Part shown: positions 17,638 to 26,133 of the stretch, piece after piece
Layout of the letters: every line of letters begins with the position of its first letter
How positions within the stretch are numbered: the first letter of the stretch is position 1
Source of the DNA: Actinomadura sp. NBRC 104425
GTDB lineage: Bacteria; Actinomycetota; Actinomycetes; Streptosporangiales; Streptosporangiaceae
Length of the DNA stretch: 64,000 nt
NCBI RefSeq assembly: GCF_030269545.1
Contig: NZ_BSTN01000005.1
Location: 186,001 to 250,000 of the forward strand
Direction of reading: 5' to 3'
Made by a program: the position numbers and the translations under genes
Notes under the pieces: generated by a model
What the model was told of the DNA's origin: nothing
Seen by the model: only the letters and a program-made list of their open reading frames with translations
The model's database searches: none

Positions 17638-18063
17638 TCAGGACGGCACGACGGCCAGCGCCTCGACCTCGATGAGCAGATCGTCGCGGACCAGGCGGGA
17701 CACCTCCACCAGGGTGCTGGCGGGGGCGATCCCCGGCGGCAGCATCTCGTTGCGGACCTCGCGGACGACGGCGACCTGGGACGCGTCCCGCAGGAAGTAC
17801 CCGAGTTTGATCACATGCCGCCAGTCGGCGCCGGCGGCGGTCAGCGCGGTGTGCAGGTTGGTGAACACCTGCCGGGTCTGGGCGCGCAGGTCTCCGGGGC
17901 CGACGAGGGCCCCGTCGGCGTCCAAGGCGATCTGCCCGCTGATCACCACGAGGCGGCCCGGGGTATCGACGCTGATGACATGGCTGTAGCCGGGACCGGG
18001 CGCCAGCGTGGGCGGGTTGATCGCATGGACGCCGGGGACGGTTCCACCGGACGGCTCGTTCAC
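17638..18063 (-). CDS. RidA/YjgF family protein
   Basis: 141 residues, typical RidA size. PGRLVVISGQIALDADG, the AQTRQVFTNLHTALTAAGADWRHVIKLGYFL stretch and the C-terminal LIEVEALAVVPS follow the family plan. RidA proteins form trimers with an arginine in the inter-subunit site and hydrolyse reactive enamine/imine intermediates from PLP enzymes. An arginine lies in the segment ASTLVEVSRLVRDDLL, but its equivalence to the catalytic one is not certain, so this may be a divergent member. The GTG at 18063 (GTGAACGAGCCG) has a GGGAA site upstream. Its neighbour is a divergent HAD gene. Confidence 0.85.
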   Translation of the reverse strand: MNEPSGGTVPGVHAINPPTLAPGPGYSHVISVDTPGRLVVISGQIALDADGALVGPGDLRAQTRQVFTNLHTALTAAGADWRHVIKLGYFLRDASQVAVVREVRNEMLPPGIAPASTLVEVSRLVRDDLLIEVEALAVVPS

Positions 18064-18324
18064 AGGCTGTTTCCCTTCCGACGCGGGCGGCCGGTGCGGG
18101 CACAGGCCGAAACCGGCGGCGCCCGCACCCGAACCACCCGTCCATGATGGACGGAGGGTCACTGTAGAAGCCGCCGCGCCCTCATGGCCACCGGTCTCCC
18201 GCCGCGCTCCGGCCTGCGCCGCCGCTGCCGCCGCCGCGTCCGGGCACGGCGCGGTGGCGCACATTCGCCAAAGGGCGGCGCTCGAGGGGTGCGGGCGAAG
18301 ATCTGGGCCTGCGAGAATGACGGC

Positions 18325-19116
18325 ATGAGTGCGCGTAAGCCGATCGAGTCGTGGCTGTCGGACATGGACGGCGTCCTGGTGCATGAGGGGCAGCCCGTTC
18401 CGGGCGCCGAAGAGTTCATCCGGCGGCTGGAGGCCTCCGGCAAACGCTTCCTCATCCTGACCAACAACTCCATCTACACCCGCCGGGACCTGGCGGCGCG
18501 ACTGGCGGCGGTGGGGCTGAACGTACCGGCCGAGTCGATCTGGACCTCGGCGGTGGCGACGGCGCGGTTCCTGCAGGACCAGCGTCCGGAGGGCTCGGCG
18601 TACGTGATCGGCGAGGCGGGGCTGACCACGGCGCTGCACGAGGTCGGGTACGTGCTGACCGACCTGGACCCCGACTACGTGGTGCTGGGGGAGACCCGCA
18701 CCTACAGCTTCTCCCAGATCACCAAGGCGATCCGGCTGATCGAACGGGGCGCGCGGTTCATCGCGACCAACCCGGACCCGATCGGGCCGTCGGCCGAAGG
18801 GTCGCTGCCGGCGTGCGGCGCGGTCGCCGCGATGATCACCAAGGCGACGGGGGTGCAGCCGTACTTCGTCGGCAAGCCCAACCCGCTGATGATGCGCACG
18901 GCGCTGAACGTGGTCGGCGGGCACAGCGAGAGCACCGCGATGATCGGCGACCGGATGGACACCGACATCGTGGCCGGGGTGGAGGCCGGGCTGGAGACGA
19001 TCCTGGTGCTGACCGGGGTGACGCGCAAGGAGGAGGTGGAGCGGTTCCCGTTCCGCCCCTCGCACGTGGTGCCGTCGATCGCCGACGTGATCGAAATGAT
19101 CGACCCGGCGTCCTGA
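18325..19116 (+). CDS. HAD-IIA family hydrolase (NagD-like)
   Basis: 263 residues. Motif I is SDMDGVL with the nucleophile Asp at about residue 13 and the acid/base Asp at 15, motif II is ILTNNS, the lysine lies in GKPNP, and motif IV is GDRMDTD. The large cap between motifs II and III marks subclass IIA, phosphatases of nucleotide or sugar phosphates such as NagD and p-nitrophenyl phosphatases. The exact substrate is unknown. ATG 18325 has no ribosome site but a GAGAAT sequence 8 bases upstream, compatible with leaderless expression. The YigZ gene follows 22 bases later. Confidence 0.88.
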   Translation: MSARKPIESWLSDMDGVLVHEGQPVPGAEEFIRRLEASGKRFLILTNNSIYTRRDLAARLAAVGLNVPAESIWTSAVATARFLQDQRPEGSAYVIGEAGLTTALHEVGYVLTDLDPDYVVLGETRTYSFSQITKAIRLIERGARFIATNPDPIGPSAEGSLPACGAVAAMITKATGVQPYFVGKPNPLMMRTALNVVGGHSESTAMIGDRMDTDIVAGVEAGLETILVLTGVTRKEEVERFPFRPSHVVPSIADVIEMIDPAS

Positions 19117-19138
19117 CGGCGGCTCCCGGGGGCACACC

Positions 19139-19762
19139 ATGCGCATGATCAGGCAGGCGGGCCGCCACGAGCTGGAGATCCGCAAGTCCCGGTTCATCTG
19201 CACACTGGCCCGGGTGCAGACCGAGGCCGAGGCGGTGGCGTTCATCGCCGAGCACCGCCGGGCGCACCGCGACGCCACGCACAACTGCACCGCCTACGTG
19301 GTCGGCGAGCACGGTGAGATCACCAAGAGCAGCGACGACGGGGAGCCGTCCGGCACGGCGGGCGTGCCGATGCTGGAGGTGCTGGTGCGGCGCGGCCTGA
19401 CGGGGGTCGTCGCGGTGGTCACCCGGTATTTCGGCGGGGTGAAGCTGGGCGCCGGCGGGCTGGTGCGCGCCTACGCGCAGGCGGTGTCCGAGGCGATCGA
19501 CGCGGTGGGCGTGGTGGAGCTGCGTCCGGTGGTGACGGTGACGGTGAGCGCCGATCACGCGCTGGCGGGGCGGCTGCTGGGCGACCTGCACGGGCGGGGC
19601 CGCGAGCCGTCGCAGGTGCGGTACGGGCGGCTGGTGGAGGCCGACGTGCCGGTCGCGGTGGCCGAGGTGGACGATTTCCGGGCGTGGGTGGCGCAGGTGA
19701 CGGGCGGGCGCGCCGAGGTGCGGTACGGCGCCGAAGGCTACGTCGAGGTCCCCGTCCCCTGA
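19139..19762 (+). CDS. YigZ/IMPACT family protein
   Basis: 207 residues. The signature SDDGEPSGTAGVPML and TRYFGGVKLGAGGLVRAY (UPF0029) is complete in the N-terminal domain, followed by the smaller C-terminal alpha/beta domain. Family members are linked to translation stress (yeast and mammalian IMPACT), and the bacterial role is not established. It is probably co-transcribed with the HAD gene just upstream. The stop is directly followed by four exact copies of a 15-base repeat. Confidence 0.88.
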   Translation: MRMIRQAGRHELEIRKSRFICTLARVQTEAEAVAFIAEHRRAHRDATHNCTAYVVGEHGEITKSSDDGEPSGTAGVPMLEVLVRRGLTGVVAVVTRYFGGVKLGAGGLVRAYAQAVSEAIDAVGVVELRPVVTVTVSADHALAGRLLGDLHGRGREPSQVRYGRLVEADVPVAVAEVDDFRAWVAQVTGGRAEVRYGAEGYVEVPVP

Positions 19763-19822
19763 CCTGCGCCGACCCGGCCTGCGCCGACCCGGCCTGCGCC
19801 GACCCGGCCTGCGCCGACCCGG
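19763..19822 (+). repeat. Four perfect tandem 15-bp repeats
   Basis: Four identical copies of CCTGCGCCGACCCGG begin at the first base after the YigZ stop codon. The repeat lies outside any accepted gene. Confidence 0.95.
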
Positions 19823-19995
19823 CCCGGGCCGGCCGGTGTTCCTGCTGTCGTGCCGGGGGCCCGCGACCGGGCCGCACCGGGAGCGGCGCGATGTGGGGAT
19901 GATCACAGACAGGGCGCGGCGGCGGCCGCAAGGGCTGTTCGGAGCGTCTGTAGGAGCAAGTCGTGTTGCCCCGCCGTCCCTTGTGAGGAGGCCCT

Positions 19996-20354
19996 GTGAC
20001 CGCCACCGGCACCGCCAGCAACCCACCGCCGCCACCCCCATCGCCACCGCCGCCGACCCCGAAACGGGGAGCACCGGACCGGACGGCCGAGCCGTGGCGC
20101 CGCGAACGGGCCACGCGGTGGGATGGCGCGTGCTGCGCAAGGCGGCGGTCGCACTCGCCGGGGTGGCGCTGATCGCGGCGGGTGTGGCGATGCTGGTGCT
20201 GCCGGGGCCCGGGGTGGTGGCGATCCTGGCCGGGCTGGGGCTGCTGGGCACCGAGTTCCCCGCCGCGCGCCGCGTCAGCGAACGCCTCAACGGCTATGTC
20301 CGCGCCGCCTGGCGCAAGATCCGCAGCCGCCCGGCCGCCGGCGGGGACGCCTGA
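19996..20354 (+). CDS. PGPGW-type small membrane protein, apparent frameshift near its N-terminus
   Basis: The conserved core GWRVLRKAAVALAGVALIAAGVAMLVLPGPGVVAILAGLGLLGTEFPAARR is a PGPGW putative membrane protein with two hydrophobic segments around the PGPG turn and a basic tail. It reads in the frame ending at 20354. The only strong ribosome site, AGGAGG at 19986-19991, leads to GTG 19996, which lies one frame off: its first codons read VTATGTASNP and then need a one-base shift in the C-rich stretch near 20025 to join TAATPIATAADPETG and the core. Without a shift, the core could start at GTG 20094 (86 residues) or ATG 19899. Either a real frameshift or a base-call error explains this. Function unknown. 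Confidence 0.6.
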
Positions 20355-20407
20355 ACCCTTCCCGCCCCGGCCCTGCTCGCCGACGGGCCGGGGCGGGCCC
20401 GGTGGGG

Positions 20408-21073
20408 TCAGCTGAGCCAGCCGGGGCGGATCATGCCGCTCTCATAGGCCAGCACCACCAGCTGGGCGCGGTCGCGCGCGCCGAGTTTGGCCAAGATGCG
20501 GCTGACGTGGGTCTTGGCGGTGGCGGGGCTGAGCACGAGCCGTTCGGCGATCTCCTCGTTGGACAGGCCCGCGGCGACCAGTTCCAGCACCTCGCGTTCG
20601 CGGTCGGTGAGCGAGTTGAGCTCGACCGCGGGCGGGGGCTGGGTGATGCGGGCGGCGAACTCGGCGATCAGGCGGCGCGTCACCGTGGGCGCCAACAGCG
20701 CGTCCCCGCGCGCCACCACCCGCACGCCGTGGATCAGTTCGGGCGGTTCGGTGTCCTTGACCAGAAAGCCGCTGGCCCCGGCCTTGATCGCGCCGTAGAC
20801 GTAGTCGTCCAGGTCGAACGTCGTCAAGATCACCACTTTGACGTCGGTCAGGCGCGGGTCGGACACGATGCGCCGGGTGGCCTCCAGGCCGTCCAGGACG
20901 GGCATGCGGATGTCCATCAGCACCACGCGGGGGCGCAGCCGGGCGGCCAGGTCGACGGCGGTCTGCCCGTCTGCGGCCTCGGCGACGACCTCGATGTCGT
21001 CCTCGCCTTCGAGGATGGACCGGAATCCGGCCCGGACCAGTGTCTGGTCGTCGGCCAGCAGCACCGGGATCAA
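20408..21073 (-). CDS. NarL/LuxR-type response regulator
   Basis: 221 residues. The receiver domain has the acidic pair DD at 8-9, phospho-acceptor Asp54 in MDIRMP, and the TTF/K switch residues (ILTTFD, VKDTEP). The LuxR-type helix-turn-helix (about 155-210) reads LTDREREVLELVAAGLSNEEIAERLVLSPATAKTHVSRILAKLGARDRAQLVVLAYESGMI. Such regulators nearly always sit behind a HisKA_3 kinase gene on the same strand. Here the upstream DNA holds only a broken kinase remnant on the opposite strand, so this regulator appears orphaned. No clear ribosome site was found before ATG 21073 apart from GGAGAA. Confidence 0.92.
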   Translation of the reverse strand: MIPVLLADDQTLVRAGFRSILEGEDDIEVVAEAADGQTAVDLAARLRPRVVLMDIRMPVLDGLEATRRIVSDPRLTDVKVVILTTFDLDDYVYGAIKAGASGFLVKDTEPPELIHGVRVVARGDALLAPTVTRRLIAEFAARITQPPPAVELNSLTDREREVLELVAAGLSNEEIAERLVLSPATAKTHVSRILAKLGARDRAQLVVLAYESGMIRPGWLS

Positions 21074-21289
21074 CTGTTCTCCTTCATGTCACCGGTCTTC
21101 GGTCTGGTCGTCGGTTGCGGGGGCGTGCAGGAGGAGGAGCGGAGGCGGCCGTGTGAACGCGCCCGCGCGTACCGGCTCGTCCCGACGGCGCCCGACGGCA
21201 CCGCGCCCATCGGGTCACTGTCACGGCACCACCGTAGTTGAGCGGCACCCCCACCGGTGATCAACTTCCGAATGGCCCGGACGGCCGCG

Positions 21290-21727
21290 CCGTGGCGGAG
21301 CTGGTCGCCCGCGCCTTCGGCATTGCCGTCATGCTCGTCGAAGAGCCCCCGCCGCCCGCGAACGCCCCGGGAGGCACTGCGCCGGGACACACCAGGGGAC
21401 ATACCAGGGGACACGGCGGGGGAGAGGGGCGCGGAACCGGCGCCGATGGTGCGCCTGGCGGTGTACCGGGTGGTGCAGGAGGCCTTCACCAACGCCGCCA
21501 AGTACGCCCCACGCGCACCCGTGCACGTGCGCGTGGGGCATGACGCGTCGGGCGTGACGGCGACGGTGACCAAACAGGCCCCGCCCGCCGAGACGCGGCC
21601 GCTTCCGGCCGGCGGCGGGCACGGGCTGACCGGGCTGACCGGGGGCGTCCTGCACACAGGCCCCACCCCGGGCGGCGGGTTCGAGGTGACTGCCGACCTG
21701 CCCGAACACGGGCACGGCGGCGGGAGG
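21290..21727 (+). pseudogene. Broken histidine kinase fragment (NarX/DegS type)
   Basis: Two frames must be joined to see the protein. Around 21292-21360 the first frame reads AELVARAFGIAVMLVEE, the strand before the ATPase domain. From about 21446 another frame reads VRLAVYRVVQEAFTNAAKYA, the N-box helix, then GGGHGLTGL and PGGGFEVTADLP, the end of the HATPase domain. The segment between GHGLTGL and the final strand is shortened (the usual RERVALLGG part is lost), and no sensor, HisKA_3 or stop codon remains. It faces the response regulator gene rather than preceding it, so an inversion or separate insertion is likely. Confidence 0.65.
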
Positions 21728-22465
21728 TCAGCGGCGCGGCGGCTCCAGATTGCGGCCGGGGATGGCCATCAGGTCCGGCCTGGTGACCGCCGTCCCCGCG
21801 TCACCGGCCGGCGGCGTCTGCGCCGCCCCGCCCGCCACGGCCGGGGAAGGAACGGCCTCGACCGGCACCCCCGCACCCAGCAGCACCGCACCGACGGCCA
21901 CACGCCGCAACGCCGCCACCAGCGGCGCCACCGCACGCACCAGCAGGACCGCCACCAGCGGCGCCACCACCACGCCCACCGTGAACCCGGCGGCCACATC
22001 GTGCGGGTAGTGCACCCCCACGAACACGCGGGAGAACGCCATCAACACCGCCAGCGGCATCACCAGCCACGCCATCGCCCGCCACGCCACCACGATCACC
22101 GCGGCCGACGCCGCCGCGATCGTGGCGTGGTTACTGGGGAACGACCAGTCGCCCGGCGCCGGACACGCGACGATGTTCATCGCGCCCGCCACCGCACGGC
22201 ACGGCCGCTCCTCCTGCAACGCGCTCTTGGACACCTCGCTGACCAGGTACGCGGCCACCACCGCCACCGGCGCCACCAGCGCCAACCCCATCGCCCGCGC
22301 GTCGCCGCCGCGGGCCCGCCACCAGCCCACCACGAACAACACGGCGAACACCAGCAGCCCCGCGTCCGTGCCGATCTCGGCGAACGAATGCACCCACGAC
22401 GGCGTCCCATGGGCGAACTCGGTGATCTCGCGGTACAAGTCAGCGCTGAACTCAGGCGCGCGCAT
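21728..22465 (-). CDS. PAP2 family membrane phosphatase
   Basis: 245 residues with about six hydrophobic helices. The three phosphatase motifs are present: KSALQEERPC (KxxxxxxRP), SFPSNHAT (PSGH-like with His) and SRVFVGVHYPHDV (SRxxxxxHxxxD). Members dephosphorylate undecaprenyl pyrophosphate or phosphatidic acid-type lipids on the outer face of the membrane. ATG 22465 has AGGGAGA 3 bases upstream and is preferred to 22504. The C-terminal 45 residues are Ala/Pro-rich and not part of the fold. It is convergent with the kinase remnant, whose frame runs into it. Confidence 0.88.
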   Translation of the reverse strand: MRAPEFSADLYREITEFAHGTPSWVHSFAEIGTDAGLLVFAVLFVVGWWRARGGDARAMGLALVAPVAVVAAYLVSEVSKSALQEERPCRAVAGAMNIVACPAPGDWSFPSNHATIAAASAAVIVVAWRAMAWLVMPLAVLMAFSRVFVGVHYPHDVAAGFTVGVVVAPLVAVLLVRAVAPLVAALRRVAVGAVLLGAGVPVEAVPSPAVAGGAAQTPPAGDAGTAVTRPDLMAIPGRNLEPPRR

Positions 22466-22639
22466 GTTCTCCCTCACGCTCGGAGCGATCGATGTGAGTG
22501 CCACATCGGAATGTGATCCTGCACCAGACTGCTGGAGTTCACCCGACGTTCACGATTATGTCGAGAAAGTCACCTAAAGACCGGCTTTGCTGGCGGCCGT
22601 CCGGCCCCGCCCCGCCTCCGATCCCCGGCCCGCCGCACC

Positions 22640-23198
22640 ACCGCCCCCTACCGCGGCGACCCCACCACAACAGCCGTCGCCGCCGCCTACGCGGCCGCCC
22701 CCTGGATCGGCGGCATCGCCGACGTCTGCGCCGACATCCGCGCCCGCGGCGAGCACGGCGCCGTCATCACCATGTCACCCGACTCTTTCGCCCGCCACCT
22801 GCTCGACCTCGACGACGTCCTCGCCTCCCGCTTCCCGCCACCGCCGTTCACCGCCCCGCTCGACCCCGACGCCATCCCCACTCCCCCACGACAAGGTCCG
22901 CCTCATCGAGAACCTGCGCCGCCACGGCCTGCCCCGGGACCGCTGCATCGCCTACGGCGACTCGATGTCCGACGCGCCGCTGTTCCGCCGCCTCACCCAC
23001 ACCGTCGCCGTCAACGCCGACCGGCACCTGTCCGACCTGGCCCGCATCGACTACCGCGGCAGCAACCTCGCCGAGTCCTGCGAACTCGCCCGCCCCCTCC
23101 TTGACCACCGGCCCGCTCAGCCGGCGCACAGCGGCTGCTCCCGACACCCCTCAGCGCCTCGCCTGCGCCCGTCAGTGCTCCTGGCCGGAGGGCCGTGA
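22640..23198 (+). pseudogene. Broken HAD-family phosphatase (SerB-like)
   Basis: The frame of 22772 reads YRGDPTTTAVAAAYAAAPW, then IGGIADVCADIRARGEHGAVITMSPDSFA with motif II and the cap, and then loses sense near 22880. The next frame continues with PHDKVRLIENLRRHGLPRDRCIAYGDSMSDAPLFRRL (lysine and motif IV GDSMSD) and HTVAVNADRHL. The N-terminal nucleophile motif DxDGT is absent because the frame has no counterpart upstream. One indel in the C-run CATCCCCACTCCCCCACG plus the lost 5' end mark it as a pseudogene. Its end overlaps the convergent integrase gene. Confidence 0.75.
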
Positions 23199-24260
23199 GT
23201 CGACGCGCCCCAGCAGCGGATGCACCCGCATCGCCGCCTCCAGCTCCCCGGGAAGCTCGTCACGGTAGCGGCCCAGCGTCGACAGGTCGGCATGCCCCAG
23301 CACCCGCCGCACCGCGTCCATGTCGGTCGCGGCCGCCAGCAGATGCGTCGCGGTGGTGTGCCGCAACCCGTGCGGCGTGACGGCACGGCGCCGCTCCGGT
23401 TCCACCCGCGCCTGCACCCGGTCGATCACCGCCTGCACGTCACCGCGCGCCAGCCGGCGTCCCCGCCACGACAGCAGCAGCGCCCTGGGTTCACGGCCGC
23501 GGTCCAGCAGGGGACGCCCCTCGGCCAGATACGCCTCCAGCACCTCCGCCACCGGACGCGGCAGCGGCACGTCCCGGGTGCGGCCGCCCTTGCCGAACAC
23601 CCGCCAGTACCGCACCCCGTCGTTGACGAAGAAATGCTCCACATCGGCGCGGGTCAGCTCCGACACCCGCGGCCCCACCGCCGCCAACAGCAGCACAATA
23701 AGGCCGTCCCGCAGCTCCACGCGCTGGTCGCGGCGCCGCCCCGGCTCGGCCGGCGCCTCGGCCAGCCGACGCGCCGCGCCCAGCAGCCCCTCGGCCTGCT
23801 CGGCGGTCAGCGCCCGCCGCTCGGGGCGCAGCCCGCCCCGCTGCCGCGGCCGCACCGTCGCCGCCGTCATCGGGTCCAGCTGCACCCACCCGGCGATCAC
23901 GGCGTGCCGGAACAGCGCCGACACCGACCGGCGGAACCGCGCCTGCGAGGCCGCGCTCTGCGCGGCGACCGCGGCGCCCTCGCCCGCCGCCCGCCCGCCG
24001 CCGGGGGAGGGGGAGGGGCTGCGGCGCCGCCCGTCGGGTTTGCGGGCGAACGCCAGCAGCACCTGGTCGATGTCCTCGCCGGTCAAATCGTCCAGCACCC
24101 GGTCGGGCCCGGCCAGTTCGGCGAAGGTGTGCACGTCGCGCACGTACACCTCGGCGCTGCCGGGCGCCAGCGCGCCGGTGACGGACTTGGCGCGGACCAT
24201 TTCGGCGTACCGGTCCACGGCCTGGGCGACGGTGACACGTTCGACATCACGGGGACGCAC
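23172..24260 (-). CDS. Tyrosine recombinase / integrase (XerC-like)
   Basis: 362 residues. The N-terminal SAM-like core-binding domain (about 10-150) contains a Ser/Pro/Gly-rich insert. The catalytic domain has Arg in AVGPRVSEL, Lys in GKGGRTRDVPL, HGLRHTTATHLL (His-x-x-Arg), LGHADLSTLGRY (His and nucleophile Tyr). It is therefore a complete active site for DNA strand exchange. The frame is open far upstream, but codons before 24260 are AT-rich (ATG TTT TGT), unlike the gene, so GTG 24260 is my choice; ATG 24323 is the alternative. It lies between pseudogenes and a 1.8 kb gene-poor region, so it is likely the last working piece of an integrated element. Confidence 0.88.
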   Translation of the reverse strand: MRPRDVERVTVAQAVDRYAEMVRAKSVTGALAPGSAEVYVRDVHTFAELAGPDRVLDDLTGEDIDQVLLAFARKPDGRRRSPSPSPGGGRAAGEGAAVAAQSAASQARFRRSVSALFRHAVIAGWVQLDPMTAATVRPRQRGGLRPERRALTAEQAEGLLGAARRLAEAPAEPGRRRDQRVELRDGLIVLLLAAVGPRVSELTRADVEHFFVNDGVRYWRVFGKGGRTRDVPLPRPVAEVLEAYLAEGRPLLDRGREPRALLLSWRGRRLARGDVQAVIDRVQARVEPERRRAVTPHGLRHTTATHLLAAATDMDAVRRVLGHADLSTLGRYRDELPGELEAAMRVHPLLGRVDSRPSGQEH

Positions 24261-24851
24261 ATCGCGGCACGTTACCGTCCGCCGCCGACAGACCCCACCA
24301 CCCCCACAAATCCGACAAAACATCTCAAACCACTCAGAAGTTGGATTCTGTAGGGTTTGATCACCTGGTCGGGAAGAGAGCGCGGAAGGGGGGCACCGCG
24401 GCAGCACCGGCCCAGGCCGCGCCGCTGCGGACGGGGGACGCAAAAGCGCGGCGCGATGACGGATCAGGCACTGTTCGGCCAGGTCGGCGAGGCCGTCAGG
24501 GGATCGGCGCCCAGGGTCGCCGGACGGTCTGGGCGGCCCCGACGTGCCGTCCGACATCGGCGTCCGACTGGGGTCGGCTGCAACGGCGCCCTGCAACCGC
24601 ACGGCGCCGCCTCCTGGCACCCGCCGCACACGAGCCGCCGCCCGGCGGCCCTGCACCCGGTGCAACTGCGGAGCCCGGGTGGACCCGGCGCAGCCGGACA
24701 CCGCCCGGACGCCGATGTCGACGTCGGCCCGCCCTCGGCGCCCGTGTCGCCGACCGCCGGACGGCAAGGCGCCGGACGGCTGGAACGCCGGGCGACACGC
24801 CGCCGCCGAACGCGCCAACAGCTCGGACGCACCCCTTCCGACCAGGCTCGA

Positions 24852-24880
24852 TGTATGGTCGATAATGCACATTATGTCAA
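24852..24880 (-). promoter_or_regulatory. Minus-strand promoter with a palindromic operator
   Basis: On the minus strand TTGACA (24880-24875) is followed after 17 bases by CATACA (24857-24852). The spacer holds the palindrome ATAATG-TG-CATTAT (24875-24862). This resembles a repressor-controlled promoter, but no gene starts downstream before the integrase 590 bases away. Confidence 0.5.
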
Positions 24881-25116
24881 GTGAGCTGGTTGGGGCCCCG
24901 CACTCCCACGCGCCCGCCCCGCCGTCCCTCGTGCCCTCTTCACCCGCCGGTCTTCTCGGGATGGCGCGTCCGCGCACCGATGTGCCGTGCCGGCTGAGGT
25001 CACCGTCGGTTGTGGCTCCTCGACGCGCGACGCTGCGTCTTGCGTCGCCTTCTCGTTCGGTTGTCGTGCTCACCGGCGTGCTGTCGCTTCCAACCGAGGC
25101 GGCGACGTCCGCGGGC

Positions 25117-25150
25117 GTGTTGATGTCCATCCGGTGTTGATGTCCATCCG
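25117..25150 (+). repeat. Perfect 17-bp tandem duplication
   Basis: GTGTTGATGTCCATCCG occurs twice back to back. A related GTTGATGTC reappears near 25627. It is not in a recognised gene. Confidence 0.9.
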
Positions 25151-25687
25151 GAGCACTCCGCCCGCCGGTCCCCCGGGTTGGATGGTGGGCGATGGCTTTC
25201 GGCGCGGCGGCAGTGGGCGCCGTCACGGCGCGCAGCAGCCGCCCGCGGCTGCTGGATAGGCGTTCGCCTTTTCGAGGCAGATGCTGGTTGGCGCACCGGC
25301 GGCAGTCCCGGCTGGTGTGTGCGGGCGTGCGGGTGCTCGCACACCGAGCGGGAGAGGCCTCCGCCAGGCGGGCGGTCGCCCATGCGCCGATGGCGCGGTG
25401 GTGGTGCGCGCGGTGTCGGGACATGCGGTTCCCGTGCAGCCAATGGCGGCGTTCACCCGTGCCGCTCCCCCGCCGGGCCTGCTGAGGACGTCTCCACCCT
25501 GGCAAAGTTGCCCACTTTTGGCCGATTTGCCCGCATTGGGGTTTCGTGGCCTGGGGGCGGCGATGCCGGGTGTGGAGGTCCGCCGCCGCTGCCCCCGCTC
25601 CCCCACCGGCACGCGTTCCCCGGGTGCGTTGATGTCAGATGGTCCCGTGGGAGGCTCTGTGGTGGTGCTGGGGCACGGCTGCACTGC

Positions 25688-25707
25688 GGTGTTCACCGGT
25701 GTTCACC
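25688..25707. repeat. Two tandem copies of GGTGTTCACC
   Basis: The 10-base unit is itself nearly palindromic (GGTG-TT-CACC), and two copies adjoin. It could be a protein-binding site; no neighbouring gene explains it. Confidence 0.7.
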
Positions 25708-25994
25708 TTTGACGCGCCGGAACCGTCCGGTGCTTTGCGTCGGCGGCTTCGCCGGCGGCGTCCGGCGTCTGCCGCAGTCCTGCCCCGCCGGCGGGTTGCT
25801 CCTCGAGGTACTCCCCCGGCCAGCACGGCACCCCCCACGTCCGGCACCGGATGCGCTGCCGCCGGTGCGCCGTCTCCTGCACCTCGGCAACGTCGGACGC
25901 CCTGCCACGACGCCGCCCCACGGGAACGCCGGGCGGCCCTGAGGCGGGGTCGGGGGCGGAGTCGTGCGTGGTGGGGAGGGCGCGGCGGGCTTCA

Positions 25995-26010
25995 TACATC
26001 TTCAGATGTA
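25995..26010. promoter_or_regulatory. Palindromic operator upstream of cydA
   Basis: TACATCT-TC-AGATGTA is a perfect 7+2+7 inverted repeat in AT-richer sequence, 124 bases before the cydA start. It has the look of a binding site for a dimeric winged-helix repressor (PadR or ArsR type), but the regulator is not in the window. Confidence 0.5.
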
Positions 26011-26133
26011 CGCAAGGGGCGGGGGTTGCGCGAAAGGTGCAGGCGGGTTGTCGGCTGTGGCCGGATTCGCCGGGTGGGCGGCGGGCCCGATGATCGGGGG
26101 CGTCTCGATCGGGTGAGCGGTGGAGGGGCGCGG

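Larger units (their letters stand above)
24261..26133. other. Large gene-poor region between integrase and cydA
   Basis: About 1.87 kb. Frames here are long because of high GC, but none shows a known domain. A minus-strand frame starting at 25995 (about 97 residues, with CRTWGVPCWPGEYLEEQ) is the only one with a protein-like look, and I cannot assign it. The region contains a palindrome in a minus-strand promoter (24852-24880), a 17-bp tandem repeat (25117-25150), a 10-bp tandem repeat (25688-25707), a less GC-rich patch near 25500-25560, and a perfect palindrome upstream of cydA (25995-26010). It may be the decayed interior of a mobile element. Confidence 0.45.

Noticed and set aside
19763..19822. 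CRISPR array
   Set aside because: The 15-bp units are directly adjacent without spacers, and no cas genes are present.
25117..25150. Attachment site duplication of the integrase
   Set aside because: The two 17-bp copies adjoin each other rather than flanking an element, and lie well away from the integrase gene.
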